Shown here: positions 27,001 to 35,137 of the stretch, one piece after another
How positions within the stretch are numbered: position 1 is the first letter of the stretch
Layout of the letters: the number at the start of each line of letters is the position of its first letter
DNA from: an uncultured Lachnospiraceae bacterium
GTDB taxonomy: Bacteria > Bacillota > Clostridia > Lachnospirales > Lachnospiraceae
Direction of reading: 5' to 3'
Assembly (NCBI GenBank): GCA_944383265.1
Contig: CALWOX010000006.1
Location: 1 to 64,000 of the forward strand
DNA: 64,000 bases
The notes under the pieces: model-generated
Told to the model about the DNA's origin: nothing
Databases searched by the model: none
The model's input: only the letters and a program-made list of their open reading frames with translations
Program-made: the position numbers and the translations under genes

Positions 27001-27351
27001 ATCAGTCGTGTCGGTAAAAAAGGCTATAGCGCTGATGCTGTGAGACTTTCAACTGTTCATGGGGCAAAGGGACTTGAATTTCCTGTTGTATTTATATTCG
27101 GAGCAGATGAGAGAAAGCTCCCCGAAGAGGAGGCGGAGCTCTTTGAAGAGCGAAGGATATTTTTTGTGGCTATGACAAGAGCAAAGGAAAAGCTTTATAT
27201 ATGTACGGCAGAAAAGGAGCCGGGATTTATAAATGAACTTCCTCCGGAGCTTATAAAAGAAGCTGAAGTAAAGGCCTACACAAAGAGCGACAGAGAGAAA
27301 AAGAACGCCGGGGAGCAGGGCGTACAGATGAGTATCTTTGATTTTATTTGA
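24073..27351 (+). CDS. EndoQ-like nuclease fused to UvrD/Rep helicase
   Basis: A 1092-residue two-part protein. Residues 1 to about 410 match endonuclease Q: PHP-type metal motifs ADLHIHSSYSRAT, GTGDFTHPEW, AHIWTPHFSMFG and SNSDAHSP (near 220), then a zinc-finger with CPVC near 293 and the HRVEELADR segment. EndoQ cuts DNA 5' of deaminated bases. After a charged low-complexity linker (about 430-465) comes a superfamily 1A helicase: Walker A GPGTGKTK near 487, DEFQD near 663, GDSDQSIYGFRG, NYRS, HGAKGLEF and VAMTRAK. A second low-complexity insertion lies near 765. Both halves keep their catalytic residues. A role in repair of deaminated DNA with coupled unwinding is a family-based inference. 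It follows mscS by 2 bases. Confidence 0.85.
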   Translation: MYIADLHIHSSYSRATAKNITPEVLELWGRKKGIELIGTGDFTHPEWRRELGEKLNPLGNGLYGLKNEYVQEKGKYKTCGDKAEGSRFVITGEISSIYKQDGKVRKVHSLIILPSLEDAQKISARLENIGNIHSDGRPILGLSCRDLAEIVFDTCPKAIYVPAHIWTPHFSMFGAFSGFDTVEECFKDMSGEIHAVETGLSSDPVMNRRVSMLDNYQLISNSDAHSPSKLGREATIFSGELSYDGLYAGIQKGEGLFGTIEFYPEEGKYHLDGHRKCHLSLSPSETESYNGICPVCGKKITIGVLHRVEELADRGDDYRHPQAKPFESLMPLNEVIGASWGKSPESAKVKECCEEMLSSLGPEFFILREAPISDIKTAAGGSVAEGIKRLREGKVILKAGFDGEYGKVSLFTDDELKNSEGQLSFFGMTQRETEESKESIKESEKTKSIEKIKKTEAAKNTGDVASVLNERQLLAVKSRSEVTAVSAGPGTGKTKTLVEAIIERVEERGVKPSEITAFTFTKKAAGELKERLNRRLKSRSRYIKTGTIHSICLDLLKRACKDCEIADEFVAKGYALEAVEAFGLSLSVRDFLKEISLIKNTGEEYLETTDISNMKEAYHYYNRRLKENGLMDFDDILISCTELLHTKEGRKLKGKAFSYIFTDEFQDIGRLEYEVIKALFEGGKELFVIGDSDQSIYGFRGADANIFLRLKEDFPNLNLIRLNINYRSEPDIVEASRVLISDNPGGQRELLSAKEAIGSAAEEAEGDKEQGSKERNSEERNSEDGNAIEIARAESGLSEAIFIARKINELVGGIDMLDRDLRGNDPEKTRSFSDIAVLYRSNYQAGLIEKALRKEGIPYIVSGREDFLLEESVRACVQFFKYVFLGDEGAGGLYLNIMSGLKKNALSEVILEGERDKYIESVKSAGKAVPYDIISAWAEASGLSKDEGIEKLMNCALFYTDMEEFLTDLSMGEESDISRVGKKGYSADAVRLSTVHGAKGLEFPVVFIFGADERKLPEEEAELFEERRIFFVAMTRAKEKLYICTAEKEPGFINELPPELIKEAEVKAYTKSDREKKNAGEQGVQMSIFDFI

Positions 27352-27379
27352 TGAATCGAATGAGAAATGCCAAAAAAGT

Positions 27380-27422
27380 AAGGAGCGGGACATATCTGAA
27401 TATGCACTCGCTCCTTTATAGT
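27380..27422. terminator. Bidirectional terminator between convergent helicase and proS genes
   Basis: AAGGAGCG (27380-27387) pairs with CGCTCCTT (27409-27416) and an inner CATAT/ATATG stem extends it; T-rich bases flank both sides. Confidence 0.6.
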
Positions 27423-27464
27423 TTAAATATAAGAATATATTATGATGCTTTAAGCTCCGAAAGA

Positions 27465-28913
27465 TTAATACGCCCTTCCCCAGTAAACCATCTTTGTGGC
27501 GGGCTTTCCGCAGTTTACGCAGACATCAGAGATATGCTCCTGCTTGAAGGGCATACATCTTGATGTGGCGCCTGTCTTTTCCTTTATAGCATCCTCGCAC
27601 TCGCGGCATCCGCACCACATGGCCTTTACAAAGCCGGTCTTTTCGTCAAGGATCTTTTCCATCTCGTCGATTGTAGTAGCTGTGAAGGTATGGGAGTCAA
27701 GGTGCTCCTTTGCCATCTTGTACATATTTGACTGAATGTCATCAAGAAGCTCGGCTACCTTCTCATTAAGCTCGTCAAGAGAAACTGTGACCTTCTCTCT
27801 GGTGTCACGCCTTACAAGCACAGCCTGATTGTTCTCTATGTCTCTGGGTCCTATCTCGACACGGAGAGGTATTCCTCTCATCTCACAGTCGGCAAACTTC
27901 CATCCGGGAGTCTTGTCGCAGTCATCGACCTTTACCCTGAATCCGTGCTCGATGAGGCGGGTCTTAAGTTCGTCGGCCTTTTCAAGCACGCCCTCCTTCT
28001 TCTGCTGGATAGGAATGATTATAACCTGAGTGGGAGCAATTCTCGGAGGAAGCTTGAGACCGTCATTGTCTCCGTGAACCATGATGATAGCTCCGATTAT
28101 TCTCGTGGAAACTCCCCAGGATGTCTGATGAACATACTGAAGCTGATTGTTCTTATCAGAATATTTAATGTCAAATGCCTTGGCGAAGCCGTCTCCGAAG
28201 TTGTGGGAGGTTCCCGACTGGAGAGCCTTTCCGTCATGCATAAGCGCTTCTATAGTATAGGTGGCTATCGCTCCCGCGAATCTTTCCTTTTCTGTCTTCT
28301 GTCCGCGGATAACAGGGATAGCAAGTACCTCCTCACAGAAATCCGCATAGAGGTTAAGCATCATCTCTGTGCGCTCTCTTGCCTCCTCTGCAGTGGCGTG
28401 AGCTGTATGGCCTTCCTGCCACCAGAACTCACGTGAACGAAGGAAGGGACGGGTGGTCTTTTCCCATCTTACTACAGAGCACCACTGGTTATAAAGCTTG
28501 GGAAGGTCCCTGTAAGACTGTACATGTCTGCTGTAATAGTCGCAGAAGAGAGTCTCGGATGTAGGCCTTACGCAAAGCCTCTCTTGAAGCTCCTCCATTC
28601 CGCCATGAGTTACCCATGCAACCTCGGGGGCAAAGCCCTCCACATGATCCTTTTCCTTCTGAAGAAGGCTTTCGGGAATAAAGATGGGCATAGCACAGTT
28701 TTCAACTCCTGTGGCCTTGAATCTCTTGTCCAGCTCATGCTGAATATTCTCCCATAGAGCATAGCCCGCGGGCTCCACTATCATGCATCCCTTTACACAG
28801 CTGTAATCCGCAAGCTGAGCCTTCCTTACCACATCCGTATACCACTGGGCAAAGTCGACATTCATGGGAGTGATATCTTCCACCATTTTTTTGTTCTTGT
28901 TTTCTTCTGACAT
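27465..28913 (-). CDS. proS: Proline-tRNA ligase
   Basis: A 482-residue class II synthetase of the short, archaeal/eukaryote-like ProS type 3. Visible are the [14 protein letters not shown] and [10 protein letters not shown] class II motif 1 region, motif 2 [26 protein letters not shown] residues around 150-170, an anticodon-binding domain from about 285, and a C-terminal zinc domain with cysteines in CGCREC and CVNCG. It lacks the editing insertion of the long bacterial form. It charges tRNA-Pro in the cytoplasm. GAAAGGTG precedes the start. The leader is only about 55 bases, so no T-box is present. Confidence 0.92.
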   Translation of the reverse strand: MSEENKNKKMVEDITPMNVDFAQWYTDVVRKAQLADYSCVKGCMIVEPAGYALWENIQHELDKRFKATGVENCAMPIFIPESLLQKEKDHVEGFAPEVAWVTHGGMEELQERLCVRPTSETLFCDYYSRHVQSYRDLPKLYNQWCSVVRWEKTTRPFLRSREFWWQEGHTAHATAEEARERTEMMLNLYADFCEEVLAIPVIRGQKTEKERFAGAIATYTIEALMHDGKALQSGTSHNFGDGFAKAFDIKYSDKNNQLQYVHQTSWGVSTRIIGAIIMVHGDNDGLKLPPRIAPTQVIIIPIQQKKEGVLEKADELKTRLIEHGFRVKVDDCDKTPGWKFADCEMRGIPLRVEIGPRDIENNQAVLVRRDTREKVTVSLDELNEKVAELLDDIQSNMYKMAKEHLDSHTFTATTIDEMEKILDEKTGFVKAMWCGCRECEDAIKEKTGATSRCMPFKQEHISDVCVNCGKPATKMVYWGRAY

Positions 28914-28974
28914 TTTTTCACCTTTCCGCCATTGAAAGCATGCGCATTTTTACCGACGTTCGTCAGTGCTTATT

Positions 28975-29003
28975 ACTATACAGAAAAACGGCGTATTTTT
29001 CAA
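28975..29003 (-). promoter_or_regulatory. Promoter of proS
   Basis: Minus strand TTGAAA (29003-28998), 17-base spacer, TATAGT (28980-28975). Confidence 0.6.
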
Positions 29004-29085
29004 GTGTATGAAGGGAACGCTGACAAATGCTCATAGGATTGACGCAACGCTTGAAGGATAAAGCGTCCGGTGTACAAATACAAAA

Positions 29086-29114
29086 TTGATTTTTTATATC
29101 TCCGATATTATAAT
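29086..29114 (+). promoter_or_regulatory. Promoter of the acetyltransferase remnant and selenoprotein gene
   Basis: TTGATT (29086-29091), 17-base spacer, TATAAT (29109-29114). After the deletion in the first gene it lies about 200 bases before the selenoprotein start. Confidence 0.6.
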
Positions 29115-29161
29115 GAAAAAAGTTATGAAAATTTACTGAAGTATAAAGAGGAGACATACTC

Positions 29162-29309
29162 GTGGCAGAGGAAGAGAGAATTTTCAGCGGGCAGCGTGGT
29201 TACAAAGGATATACCCGCAAATTCCTTTGCGGCCGGTGTCCCCGCCCGAGTTATACGCGAGATAACGGAGAAGGATTCAGTATATAATCTCTTTGAGGAG
29301 ATACATTAA
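29162..29309 (+). pseudogene. Sugar O-acetyltransferase gene with large internal deletion
   Basis: Only the two ends of a maltose/galactoside acetyltransferase-type gene remain. GTG 29162, with GAGGAG upstream, encodes AEEERIFSG, the usual opening of these enzymes. In a different frame, from about 29184, the same bases run into AGSVVTKDIPANSF, AAGVPARVIREI and the normal C-terminus, ending at TAA 29307-29309. The middle of the hexapeptide-repeat domain, roughly 150 codons, is missing. The junction AGCGGGC would fit both the N-terminal Ser-Gly codons and the C-terminal Ala-Gly codons, as expected from deletion between short direct repeats. The product must be inactive. The selenoprotein gene starts 2 bases after its stop. 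Confidence 0.7.
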
Positions 29310-29311
29310 AT

Positions 29312-29596
29312 ATGAGAAAAATAATTTTGTACGGAACAGGGACCTGAGGCGATTGCCCTCCTGTGAAAGAGGTTCTTTCAGAAAATAATGTTAAATATTT
29401 GTATGTGGATATATGCGAAAGCGTGGGAAAGCTTAAGCTCTTTTTAAATATAAGGGATACCGCGCAGGCTATGGAGGTTGTGAGGAGAGAACACAGAGCC
29501 GGGATCCCCTGCATGGTCATAGACGATGAGGTGATACTTATAGAGGGCCCCGAGCATATGAAAAGGATAATAGAGGAGTACGAGCTTAAGGCATAA
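29312..29596 (+). CDS. Glutaredoxin-like selenoprotein (in-frame UGA read as selenocysteine)
   Basis: ATG 29312 opens MRKIILYGTGT, then a TGA codon at 29345-29347, then GDCPPVKEVL and a thioredoxin-fold body with VKYLYVDI, GIPCMVIDD and a C-terminal helix, ending at TAA 29594-29596: 94 codons. With the UGA read as selenocysteine the protein has the redox motif U-G-D-C exactly where glutaredoxin-like proteins carry CxxC, and the cis-proline loop GIPCM is present. A stem-loop with a GGU-containing apical loop lies 22 bases after the UGA. GAGGAG lies about 11 bases before the ATG. A nonsense mutation is the alternative, but it would have to fall by chance on the first redox cysteine while the rest stayed intact. 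Likely thiol-disulfide reductase; partner unknown. Confidence 0.8.
29361..29381 (+). promoter_or_regulatory. Candidate bacterial SECIS element
   Basis: GAAAG (29365-29369) pairs with CTTTC (29375-29379) around an AGGTT loop, with unpaired bases including a T just below and outer CT/AG pairs. The loop GGU, the bulged U on the 5' side and the 22-base distance from the UGA match the requirements for SelB recognition known from E. coli fdhF. Confidence 0.55.
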
Positions 29597-29645
29597 AACA
29601 TGCCTTGGCTCTTTTTGTCCGGATAATCGCCTATGTGGTATAGTT

Positions 29646-30344
29646 ATGCCTATGAATATAAATATAAGAAAAGATTTTAACATATCGGATAGAGAAAAGG
29701 CCTGCTTTATTTTCGGAGCGGGTGAATTTTACGGAATTAAAACAGAGACCCGTGAGGACGACCTTATAATAGCCGCAGACGGTGGTCTCAAATATGTAAA
29801 GGAGCTTAAGCTTAAGCCTGAGCTTATAGTGGGAGACTTCGACTCCTCCGGACTTCCGGAAAATGAGGACTGCGAAGTCATGAGACTTTCCGCCATAAAG
29901 GATCTGAGCGATCTCTCGGAGGCTCTTTTTGAGGGGATAAAGAGGGGATACAGCCTTTTTTTTGTCTATGGCTGCACCGGGGGAAGGCCCGATCACACCT
30001 ATTCCGCCATACAGGACATAGCGAGACTGTCAAAGGATGGAGTCAGGGTATTTATGTTTTTCAGAGATTATGTCCTTACTGCTGTGACTGACGGAAAGGC
30101 AGAGTTTCCGGAGACCTTTACAGGAATGATATCAGTATTTTCCCACAGTGATATTTGTGAAAGGGTCAGGGAATCGGGGCTTAAATATACGGTGGCGGAG
30201 CATGTCCTTAAAAATGACACCCCCTTGGGCTTAAGCAATGAGTTTACGGGGCTTCCCGCTTCTGTCAGTGTTGGCTCGGGGACACTTATAGTAATGTTTG
30301 AACTTAAGACTGATCGGGAGGAGGGAGCAGATATTGGAGTATAG
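29646..30344 (+). CDS. Thiamine diphosphokinase
   Basis: A 232-residue thiamine pyrophosphokinase that makes thiamine diphosphate from thiamine and ATP. Visible motifs: IIAADGGLKY near residue 42, VGDFDSSG near 62, KDLSDLSEAL near 83, YGCTGGRPDH near 105 and LGLSNEF near 198, in the normal order. ATG 29646 or ATG 29652 could serve as start; neither has a strong ribosome site. No TPP riboswitch is visible upstream. The 3' end overlaps the start region of the CCA-adding enzyme gene. Confidence 0.9.
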   Translation: MPMNINIRKDFNISDREKACFIFGAGEFYGIKTETREDDLIIAADGGLKYVKELKLKPELIVGDFDSSGLPENEDCEVMRLSAIKDLSDLSEALFEGIKRGYSLFFVYGCTGGRPDHTYSAIQDIARLSKDGVRVFMFFRDYVLTAVTDGKAEFPETFTGMISVFSHSDICERVRESGLKYTVAEHVLKNDTPLGLSNEFTGLPASVSVGSGTLIVMFELKTDREEGADIGV

Positions 30345-31608
30345 TAAGAAAGACATAAAAATAGAGCTTCCCGAGGACGTGAGATTCATTATAGGAAAGC
30401 TCGGGGCGGCAGGCCATGAGGCATACGCGGTCGGAGGCTGCATCAGAGACAGCCTTCTGAAAAGGAAGCCTGACGACTGGGACATTACAACAAATGCCCT
30501 GCCGAGGGAGGTCAAGGCCTGCTTTAAAAGGACTGTGGATACAGGCATAGAGCACGGTACGGTCACTGTTATCTTAAAGGACAAAAAAAACGGAGGGCTC
30601 TCAGGCTACGAGGTAACGACCTACAGGATAGACGGCGAGTACAAGGACGGAAGGCATCCGGAGGGAGTGACATTCACACCCTCCCTGAGGGAAGACCTGA
30701 AGCGCAGGGATTTTACTGTGAATGCCATGGCATATAATGACGAGGCGGGCCTTGTGGATGAATTTGAAGGCATAAGCGATCTGAATGCCAAGGTCATAAG
30801 ATGTGTCGGAGACCCGGATGAGAGATTTGACGAGGACGCTTTAAGGATACTCCGCGCTGTAAGGTTTGCGGCTCAGCTTGGCTTTGTGATAGATAAGGAT
30901 ACGGAAGCGGCAATTTTAAGGCATGCGGAAAATCTTAAAAATGTGAGCAAGGAAAGGATACAGACGGAACTCACAAAGCTCCTTTGCTCCGCCAATCCTT
31001 ACATGATAAAGGATGTAAAGCGACTTTCTATGGGGCCTTACATATGCAAAGGCTTTGAGAATACGGATATCGAAAGTTTCTGCGAGGCCGCAAAGGGGCT
31101 GGGGCTTAAGGCTGTATCAGTAAAGGAAAGACATGTGCGCTACGGTCTTCTTCTTGCGGGGGCCGATAAAAAAAGTGCCCGCGGTTTTCTCAGGGAACTG
31201 AAACTTGACAACGACACCATAAACAGCGCTTCCGTGCTTGCAGAAAATCTTTTGAGGCCTGTAAAGGCGGACAGATATGAGATAAAAAAGCTGACTCAAA
31301 AAATCGGAAGAGGGCTTATGGGGGAGCTTCTTGAGCTTAAGAAAAAATTGTTTGAGGGCGGCGTGAGCTCTTATATGAAGGCCTGCAGTGAAAGCATTGA
31401 AGAGGTAAAGTACATATATGATGACATAGAAGCTCATAATGAACCGATATTTTTGAAGGAGCTTGCTGTAAAGGGGGCGGATCTCATAGCACTCGGAGAA
31501 AATGAGGGGCCTCGTATAGGCAAGACACTTTCGGACATGCTTGAGGAGGTGCTTAAGCATCCTGAAAATAATGAGAAGAGCTACCTCATCAATAAATTCT
31601 TTTTGTAA
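30334..31608 (+). CDS. cca: CCA tRNA nucleotidyltransferase
   Basis: A class II CCA-adding enzyme of 424 residues. The nucleotidyltransferase head shows YAVGGCIRDSLL and DDWDITTNA (catalytic aspartates near 45-47), then EHGTVTV, RRDFTVNAMAY and DEDALRILRAVRFAAQL, followed by the RNA-binding tail. It adds or repairs the 3' CCA of tRNAs. The start is TTG 30334, 6-7 bases behind the strong GGGAGGAGGGAG; a TTG at 30298 lacks a site. It overlaps the thiamine kinase gene by 11 bases. Confidence 0.9.
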   Translation: MEYSKKDIKIELPEDVRFIIGKLGAAGHEAYAVGGCIRDSLLKRKPDDWDITTNALPREVKACFKRTVDTGIEHGTVTVILKDKKNGGLSGYEVTTYRIDGEYKDGRHPEGVTFTPSLREDLKRRDFTVNAMAYNDEAGLVDEFEGISDLNAKVIRCVGDPDERFDEDALRILRAVRFAAQLGFVIDKDTEAAILRHAENLKNVSKERIQTELTKLLCSANPYMIKDVKRLSMGPYICKGFENTDIESFCEAAKGLGLKAVSVKERHVRYGLLLAGADKKSARGFLRELKLDNDTINSASVLAENLLRPVKADRYEIKKLTQKIGRGLMGELLELKKKLFEGGVSSYMKACSESIEEVKYIYDDIEAHNEPIFLKELAVKGADLIALGENEGPRIGKTLSDMLEEVLKHPENNEKSYLINKFFL

Positions 31609-31731
31609 AGGCGAACAGTGTAAAATAAAAGTAAAACTGAACAAAAAAATGATTTTTCAGTAGTTATTTCTATATAATTCAGATATAATATCTTTATTAT
31701 AAATGATCAAAAACGCACATGGAGGACCGAT

Positions 31732-33468
31732 ATGCAGGATTATAAGGAGATTTACCAGGAATGGCTTTCAAACCCTTACTTTGATGAAGAGACAAAGGCG
31801 GAGCTTAAAGCTATAGAAAATGATGAAAATGAGATAAAGGAGAGATTTTACAAGGATCTCGAGTTCGGAACAGCGGGACTGAGGGGAATAATAGGCGCAG
31901 GTACCAATCGTATGAATAAATACGTGGTTCGCCGCGCCACTCAGGGTCTTGCAAACTATATAAAAAAGCAGGGAAGGAAGGAGAATGCCGTAGCTATAGC
32001 CTATGATTCAAGACACGGATCCATAGAATTCTCCCGTGAGGCGGCTCTCTGTCTTGCGGCAAACGGCATAAAGGCATATCGTTTCGAGTCCTTAAGGCCC
32101 ACGCCGGAGCTTTCTTTTGCTGTGAGAGAGCTTAAATGCATAGCGGGCATCAACGTGACGGCAAGCCACAATCCTGCAAACTATAACGGATATAAGGTAT
32201 ACTGGGAGGACGGAGCGCAGTTTACTCCTCCTCATGATAAAGGGGTTACGGAGGAAGTACTTGCCATAAAGAACATGGATGAGTGTCTCACAATGTCAGA
32301 GGAAGCCGCAACAGAGGCAGGACTTTATGTGACTATAGGCAAGGAGATCGATGACAAATATATAGCAAATGTTGAGGCGGCTATCCTTGACAAGGATGTT
32401 ATAAAGGAGATGCAGGACAAGATAAAGATCGTGTATACTCCCCTTCATGGTACAGGACATGTGCCTGTAATGAGAGTCATGAAGGACCTGGGATTCGCTC
32501 ATGTGTACGAGGTACCTGAGCAGGCTGAGCCTGACGGAGACTTCCCCACAGTTTCATATCCGAATCCGGAGTCCAAGGCGGCGTTTGAGCTCGCTTTAAA
32601 GCTCGGAAAGGAAAAGGACGCCGATATAGTCCTTGCCACAGACCCTGATGCGGACAGACTGGGGGTATATGTAAAGGATGAAAAGTCCGGAGAATACATC
32701 CCTCTTACAGGAAATATGTCAGCTTCACTTCTCTGCGAGTATGTGCTTTCACGCAGAAAGGAAAGAGGAGAGATTCCTGATGACGGAGAAGTGGTAAAAT
32801 CCATCGTTTCCACAAATCTTATAGATGCCATAGCAAAGGCCTACGGTTGCAAGCTCATAGAGGTGCTTACAGGCTTTAAGTGGATAGGAAGAGTGATACT
32901 TGAAAATGAGACAAATGGAAACGGGACATATCTCTTCGGAATGGAGGAGAGCTACGGTTGTCTCATAGGAACCTACTGTAGAGACAAGGATGCGGTATCG
33001 GCGGTCACATCTCTCTGCGAGGCTGCCGCATACTACAAAAAGCAGGGCATGAGCCTTTGGGATGCGATGCTCGCAATGTACGAAAAGTACGGCTATTACA
33101 AGGAGGATATCATCTCCATGGAGCTTTCGGGTATCGAAGGCCTTGAGAAGATACAAAAGATCCTTACAGGTCTCAGAGAGAATGCTCCTTCTGAATTTGC
33201 TGGATTTAAAGTCGAGAAGATGAGAGACTATCAGCTTGATTATATTAAGGATATGGAGACGGGAGAGACATGCCCCACAGGACTTCCCAAATCCAATGTC
33301 CTCTATTATGAACTCACTGACAATGCCTGGGTATGTGCGAGACCCTCGGGAACCGAGCCCAAGATAAAGTTCTACTTCGGGGCCAAGGGAAAGAGCCTTG
33401 AGGATGCGGACAGAATAGTCGCAGAGCTCGGAGCTGCCGTAAAGAATGAGGCTGAAAAGTTTATATAA
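31732..33468 (+). CDS. Phospho-sugar mutase (phosphoglucomutase/phosphomannomutase)
   Basis: A 578-residue alpha-D-phosphohexomutase with all four domains. The phosphoserine loop is VTASHNPANYNG (Ser144), the magnesium loop DPDADRLG begins near 304, the sugar loop is FGMEESYG near 403 and the phosphate loop RPSGTEPK near 537. It interconverts glucose-1- and glucose-6-phosphate, possibly mannose phosphates too, and so links glycogen or cell-wall sugar synthesis with glycolysis. GGAGGA precedes ATG 31732. Monocistronic. Confidence 0.92.
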   Translation: MQDYKEIYQEWLSNPYFDEETKAELKAIENDENEIKERFYKDLEFGTAGLRGIIGAGTNRMNKYVVRRATQGLANYIKKQGRKENAVAIAYDSRHGSIEFSREAALCLAANGIKAYRFESLRPTPELSFAVRELKCIAGINVTASHNPANYNGYKVYWEDGAQFTPPHDKGVTEEVLAIKNMDECLTMSEEAATEAGLYVTIGKEIDDKYIANVEAAILDKDVIKEMQDKIKIVYTPLHGTGHVPVMRVMKDLGFAHVYEVPEQAEPDGDFPTVSYPNPESKAAFELALKLGKEKDADIVLATDPDADRLGVYVKDEKSGEYIPLTGNMSASLLCEYVLSRRKERGEIPDDGEVVKSIVSTNLIDAIAKAYGCKLIEVLTGFKWIGRVILENETNGNGTYLFGMEESYGCLIGTYCRDKDAVSAVTSLCEAAAYYKKQGMSLWDAMLAMYEKYGYYKEDIISMELSGIEGLEKIQKILTGLRENAPSEFAGFKVEKMRDYQLDYIKDMETGETCPTGLPKSNVLYYELTDNAWVCARPSGTEPKIKFYFGAKGKSLEDADRIVAELGAAVKNEAEKFI

Positions 33469-33497
33469 TGATCCGCAAGGATTCAGGGGAAATAATA

Positions 33498-33524
33498 CAG
33501 GGCTTCTTTAAAAGAGAAGCCCTG
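33498..33524. other. Perfect 10-bp hairpin after the mutase gene
   Basis: CAGGGCTTCT (33498-33507) pairs exactly with AGAAGCCCTG (33515-33524). On the plus side it is followed by A6, not T, so it would be a poor rho-independent terminator in that direction; it may protect the mRNA end. Confidence 0.5.
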
Positions 33525-33559
33525 AAAAAATGAGCGGGAAGTAAGGCTTTGTAATTCAA

Positions 33560-34687
33560 ATGGAGGAGATGAAGGCGGGCCCTCGCAGGAGGGGAAGAAG
33601 AATTTGCAGTATAACTATTGACGAATCTCCACAGGTCTACACTATATATAAGACCGGAGTCAGAAGGGATCTGCGGGTGGATAACGTCAGAGGTGTCCTG
33701 ATAATCCTTGTGGTTATCGGACATTTTTTGCTGCCCTTATATCAGACAAGGCTCGTAAACAATCTCACCTATCTGATATACAGCTTTCATATGCCCTGCT
33801 TTATAATGATCTCAGGCTTTTACTCCAAAAGCCTGTACAAAAACGGAAGGTTTCGGTGGGGCAAGGTGGTGCAGCTTTTGTGGCTGTACTTTATATTCAA
33901 GATGCTCGTAAATATTACAGAGGGACTGCTGGCGGGATATATTCCGGTATTTCCTGATTTTCTGAGGGAGAGCGGAGCCCCGTGGTATCTTATGTCTCTC
34001 GGAATATGGTATCTTACAGTCTCACAGGCCAAAAAGTTCAGAGAGTATCCTTTAAACTTCCTTTTTATCGGAGCGGTGATGCTTTTCTGTATTTTCATAA
34101 AGTATTTCGTGAGCCCCGGCTCTTTTCTATCCCTTGACAGGACCATAGCCTTCGCCCCGTTTTTCTATATAGGATATTTTTATTCGCAGGAAAACCTTGA
34201 CGTATATCTTGCCTCCAACGGAAGGAAGCTTATAGATACTGTGGGCATATGCTGTGCCCTTGTGATATTCTTTCTTATGTATGATAAGCTTATGATATAC
34301 AATCTGGTGGTCTATGGCGCGGATTACATAAGATACCATGAGTCCGTATATAATGAAGCTTGGCTCATAAATCTGATATGGTATCTGGGGGCCTTTTGTA
34401 TGTCGATGACACTTATAGGAATAATGCTTAACAGGAAGATGTTCATACTGACCGGCCTTGGACAGAGAACACTTCAGGTCTATATACTCCACAGGCCCAT
34501 AAGGGATCTGTGCCAATACTTCGGCTTGTACGAGCTTATTACTCCGGGAAGCAAGGTGGGGCTTTTATTGATCATCGTCTTCTCTGTACTTCTTACGCTT
34601 GCTCTCGGAACCGAATCTGTGAACAGGATATTTACACCGCTTAAGGCGGCGCCCGACAGCCTTTTGAAAAAGCTTGGAGGGTTGTAG
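33560..34687 (+). CDS. Acyltransferase 3 family membrane protein
   Basis: A 375-residue polytopic protein with about ten hydrophobic segments from residue 45. The family motif region RVDNVRGVLIILVVIGH carries the conserved histidine, and FHMPCFIMISGFYS the next signature. Such integral membrane enzymes acylate exopolysaccharide, cell-wall or lipid substrates; the substrate here is unknown. The first 40 residues are basic and unusual for the family, so a later start may be the true one; ATG 33560 and ATG 33569 both lack a well-spaced ribosome site. Confidence 0.8.
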   Translation: MEEMKAGPRRRGRRICSITIDESPQVYTIYKTGVRRDLRVDNVRGVLIILVVIGHFLLPLYQTRLVNNLTYLIYSFHMPCFIMISGFYSKSLYKNGRFRWGKVVQLLWLYFIFKMLVNITEGLLAGYIPVFPDFLRESGAPWYLMSLGIWYLTVSQAKKFREYPLNFLFIGAVMLFCIFIKYFVSPGSFLSLDRTIAFAPFFYIGYFYSQENLDVYLASNGRKLIDTVGICCALVIFFLMYDKLMIYNLVVYGADYIRYHESVYNEAWLINLIWYLGAFCMSMTLIGIMLNRKMFILTGLGQRTLQVYILHRPIRDLCQYFGLYELITPGSKVGLLLIIVFSVLLTLALGTESVNRIFTPLKAAPDSLLKKLGGL

Positions 34688-34718
34688 CTGCAGAAACAGA
34701 CATATTTATATACAGCAA

Positions 34719-34756
34719 AAAGTCTGCGGGGCGTTCCGCAGACTTTTATATTTTTT
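34719..34756 (+). terminator. Intrinsic terminator after the acyltransferase gene
   Basis: AAAGTCTGCGG (34719-34729) pairs exactly with CCGCAGACTTT (34736-34746), followed by TATATTTTTT. Confidence 0.85.
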
Positions 34757-35137
34757 GTAGGGGGCCGGGTCAGTTCATCGCTGACCCGGTATGAGTATGA
34801 AAAAGCTTTGCTTAGTTATCCTCGTTGATAACTATCTTTAATATACGGGGAAAATGTGACAACAATATGTCCTGTCCATAAAAAAAGCACAAAAATTCTA
34901 AACAAAGTATAAACTGAAAATGAAAAACGAAAAACAACTTTAAAAACTTATTAATTGATGATATATTGTATTAGTAAAATTTTGCGTAAAAGCTTTATCA
35001 GAGCATATTCACAGAGACGTTCATCATATATTTCAGAAAATATATGTACATTATATACAGAGAGTAAAAAGGGCATAAAACGGCCATGCCCTGCGTTGAA
35101 TTCGTTTAATCGTTTTATTTTTTGAGGAGGTAGTTAT
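34757..35137. other. Long leader region upstream of mreB with two hairpins
   Basis: CCGGGTCAG (34765-34773) pairs with CTGACCCGG (34781-34789), and AGGGCAT pairs with ATGCCCT near 35068-35092. Between them the DNA is AT-rich with several TATAAT-like boxes. No gene is visible. The second hairpin lies about 50 bases before the mreB start. Confidence 0.45.

Noticed and set aside
28914..28970. Possible T-box leader for proS
   Set aside because: The promoter leaves a leader of only about 55 bases, too short for a T-box, and no T-box sequence is seen.
29597..29645. TPP riboswitch before thiamine diphosphokinase
   Set aside because: The gap is 49 bases and has none of the conserved thi-box sequence.
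33498..33524. Rho-independent terminator after the phosphohexomutase gene
   Set aside because: The stem is perfect, but A6 instead of T follows in the direction of the mutase; kept only as a hairpin.
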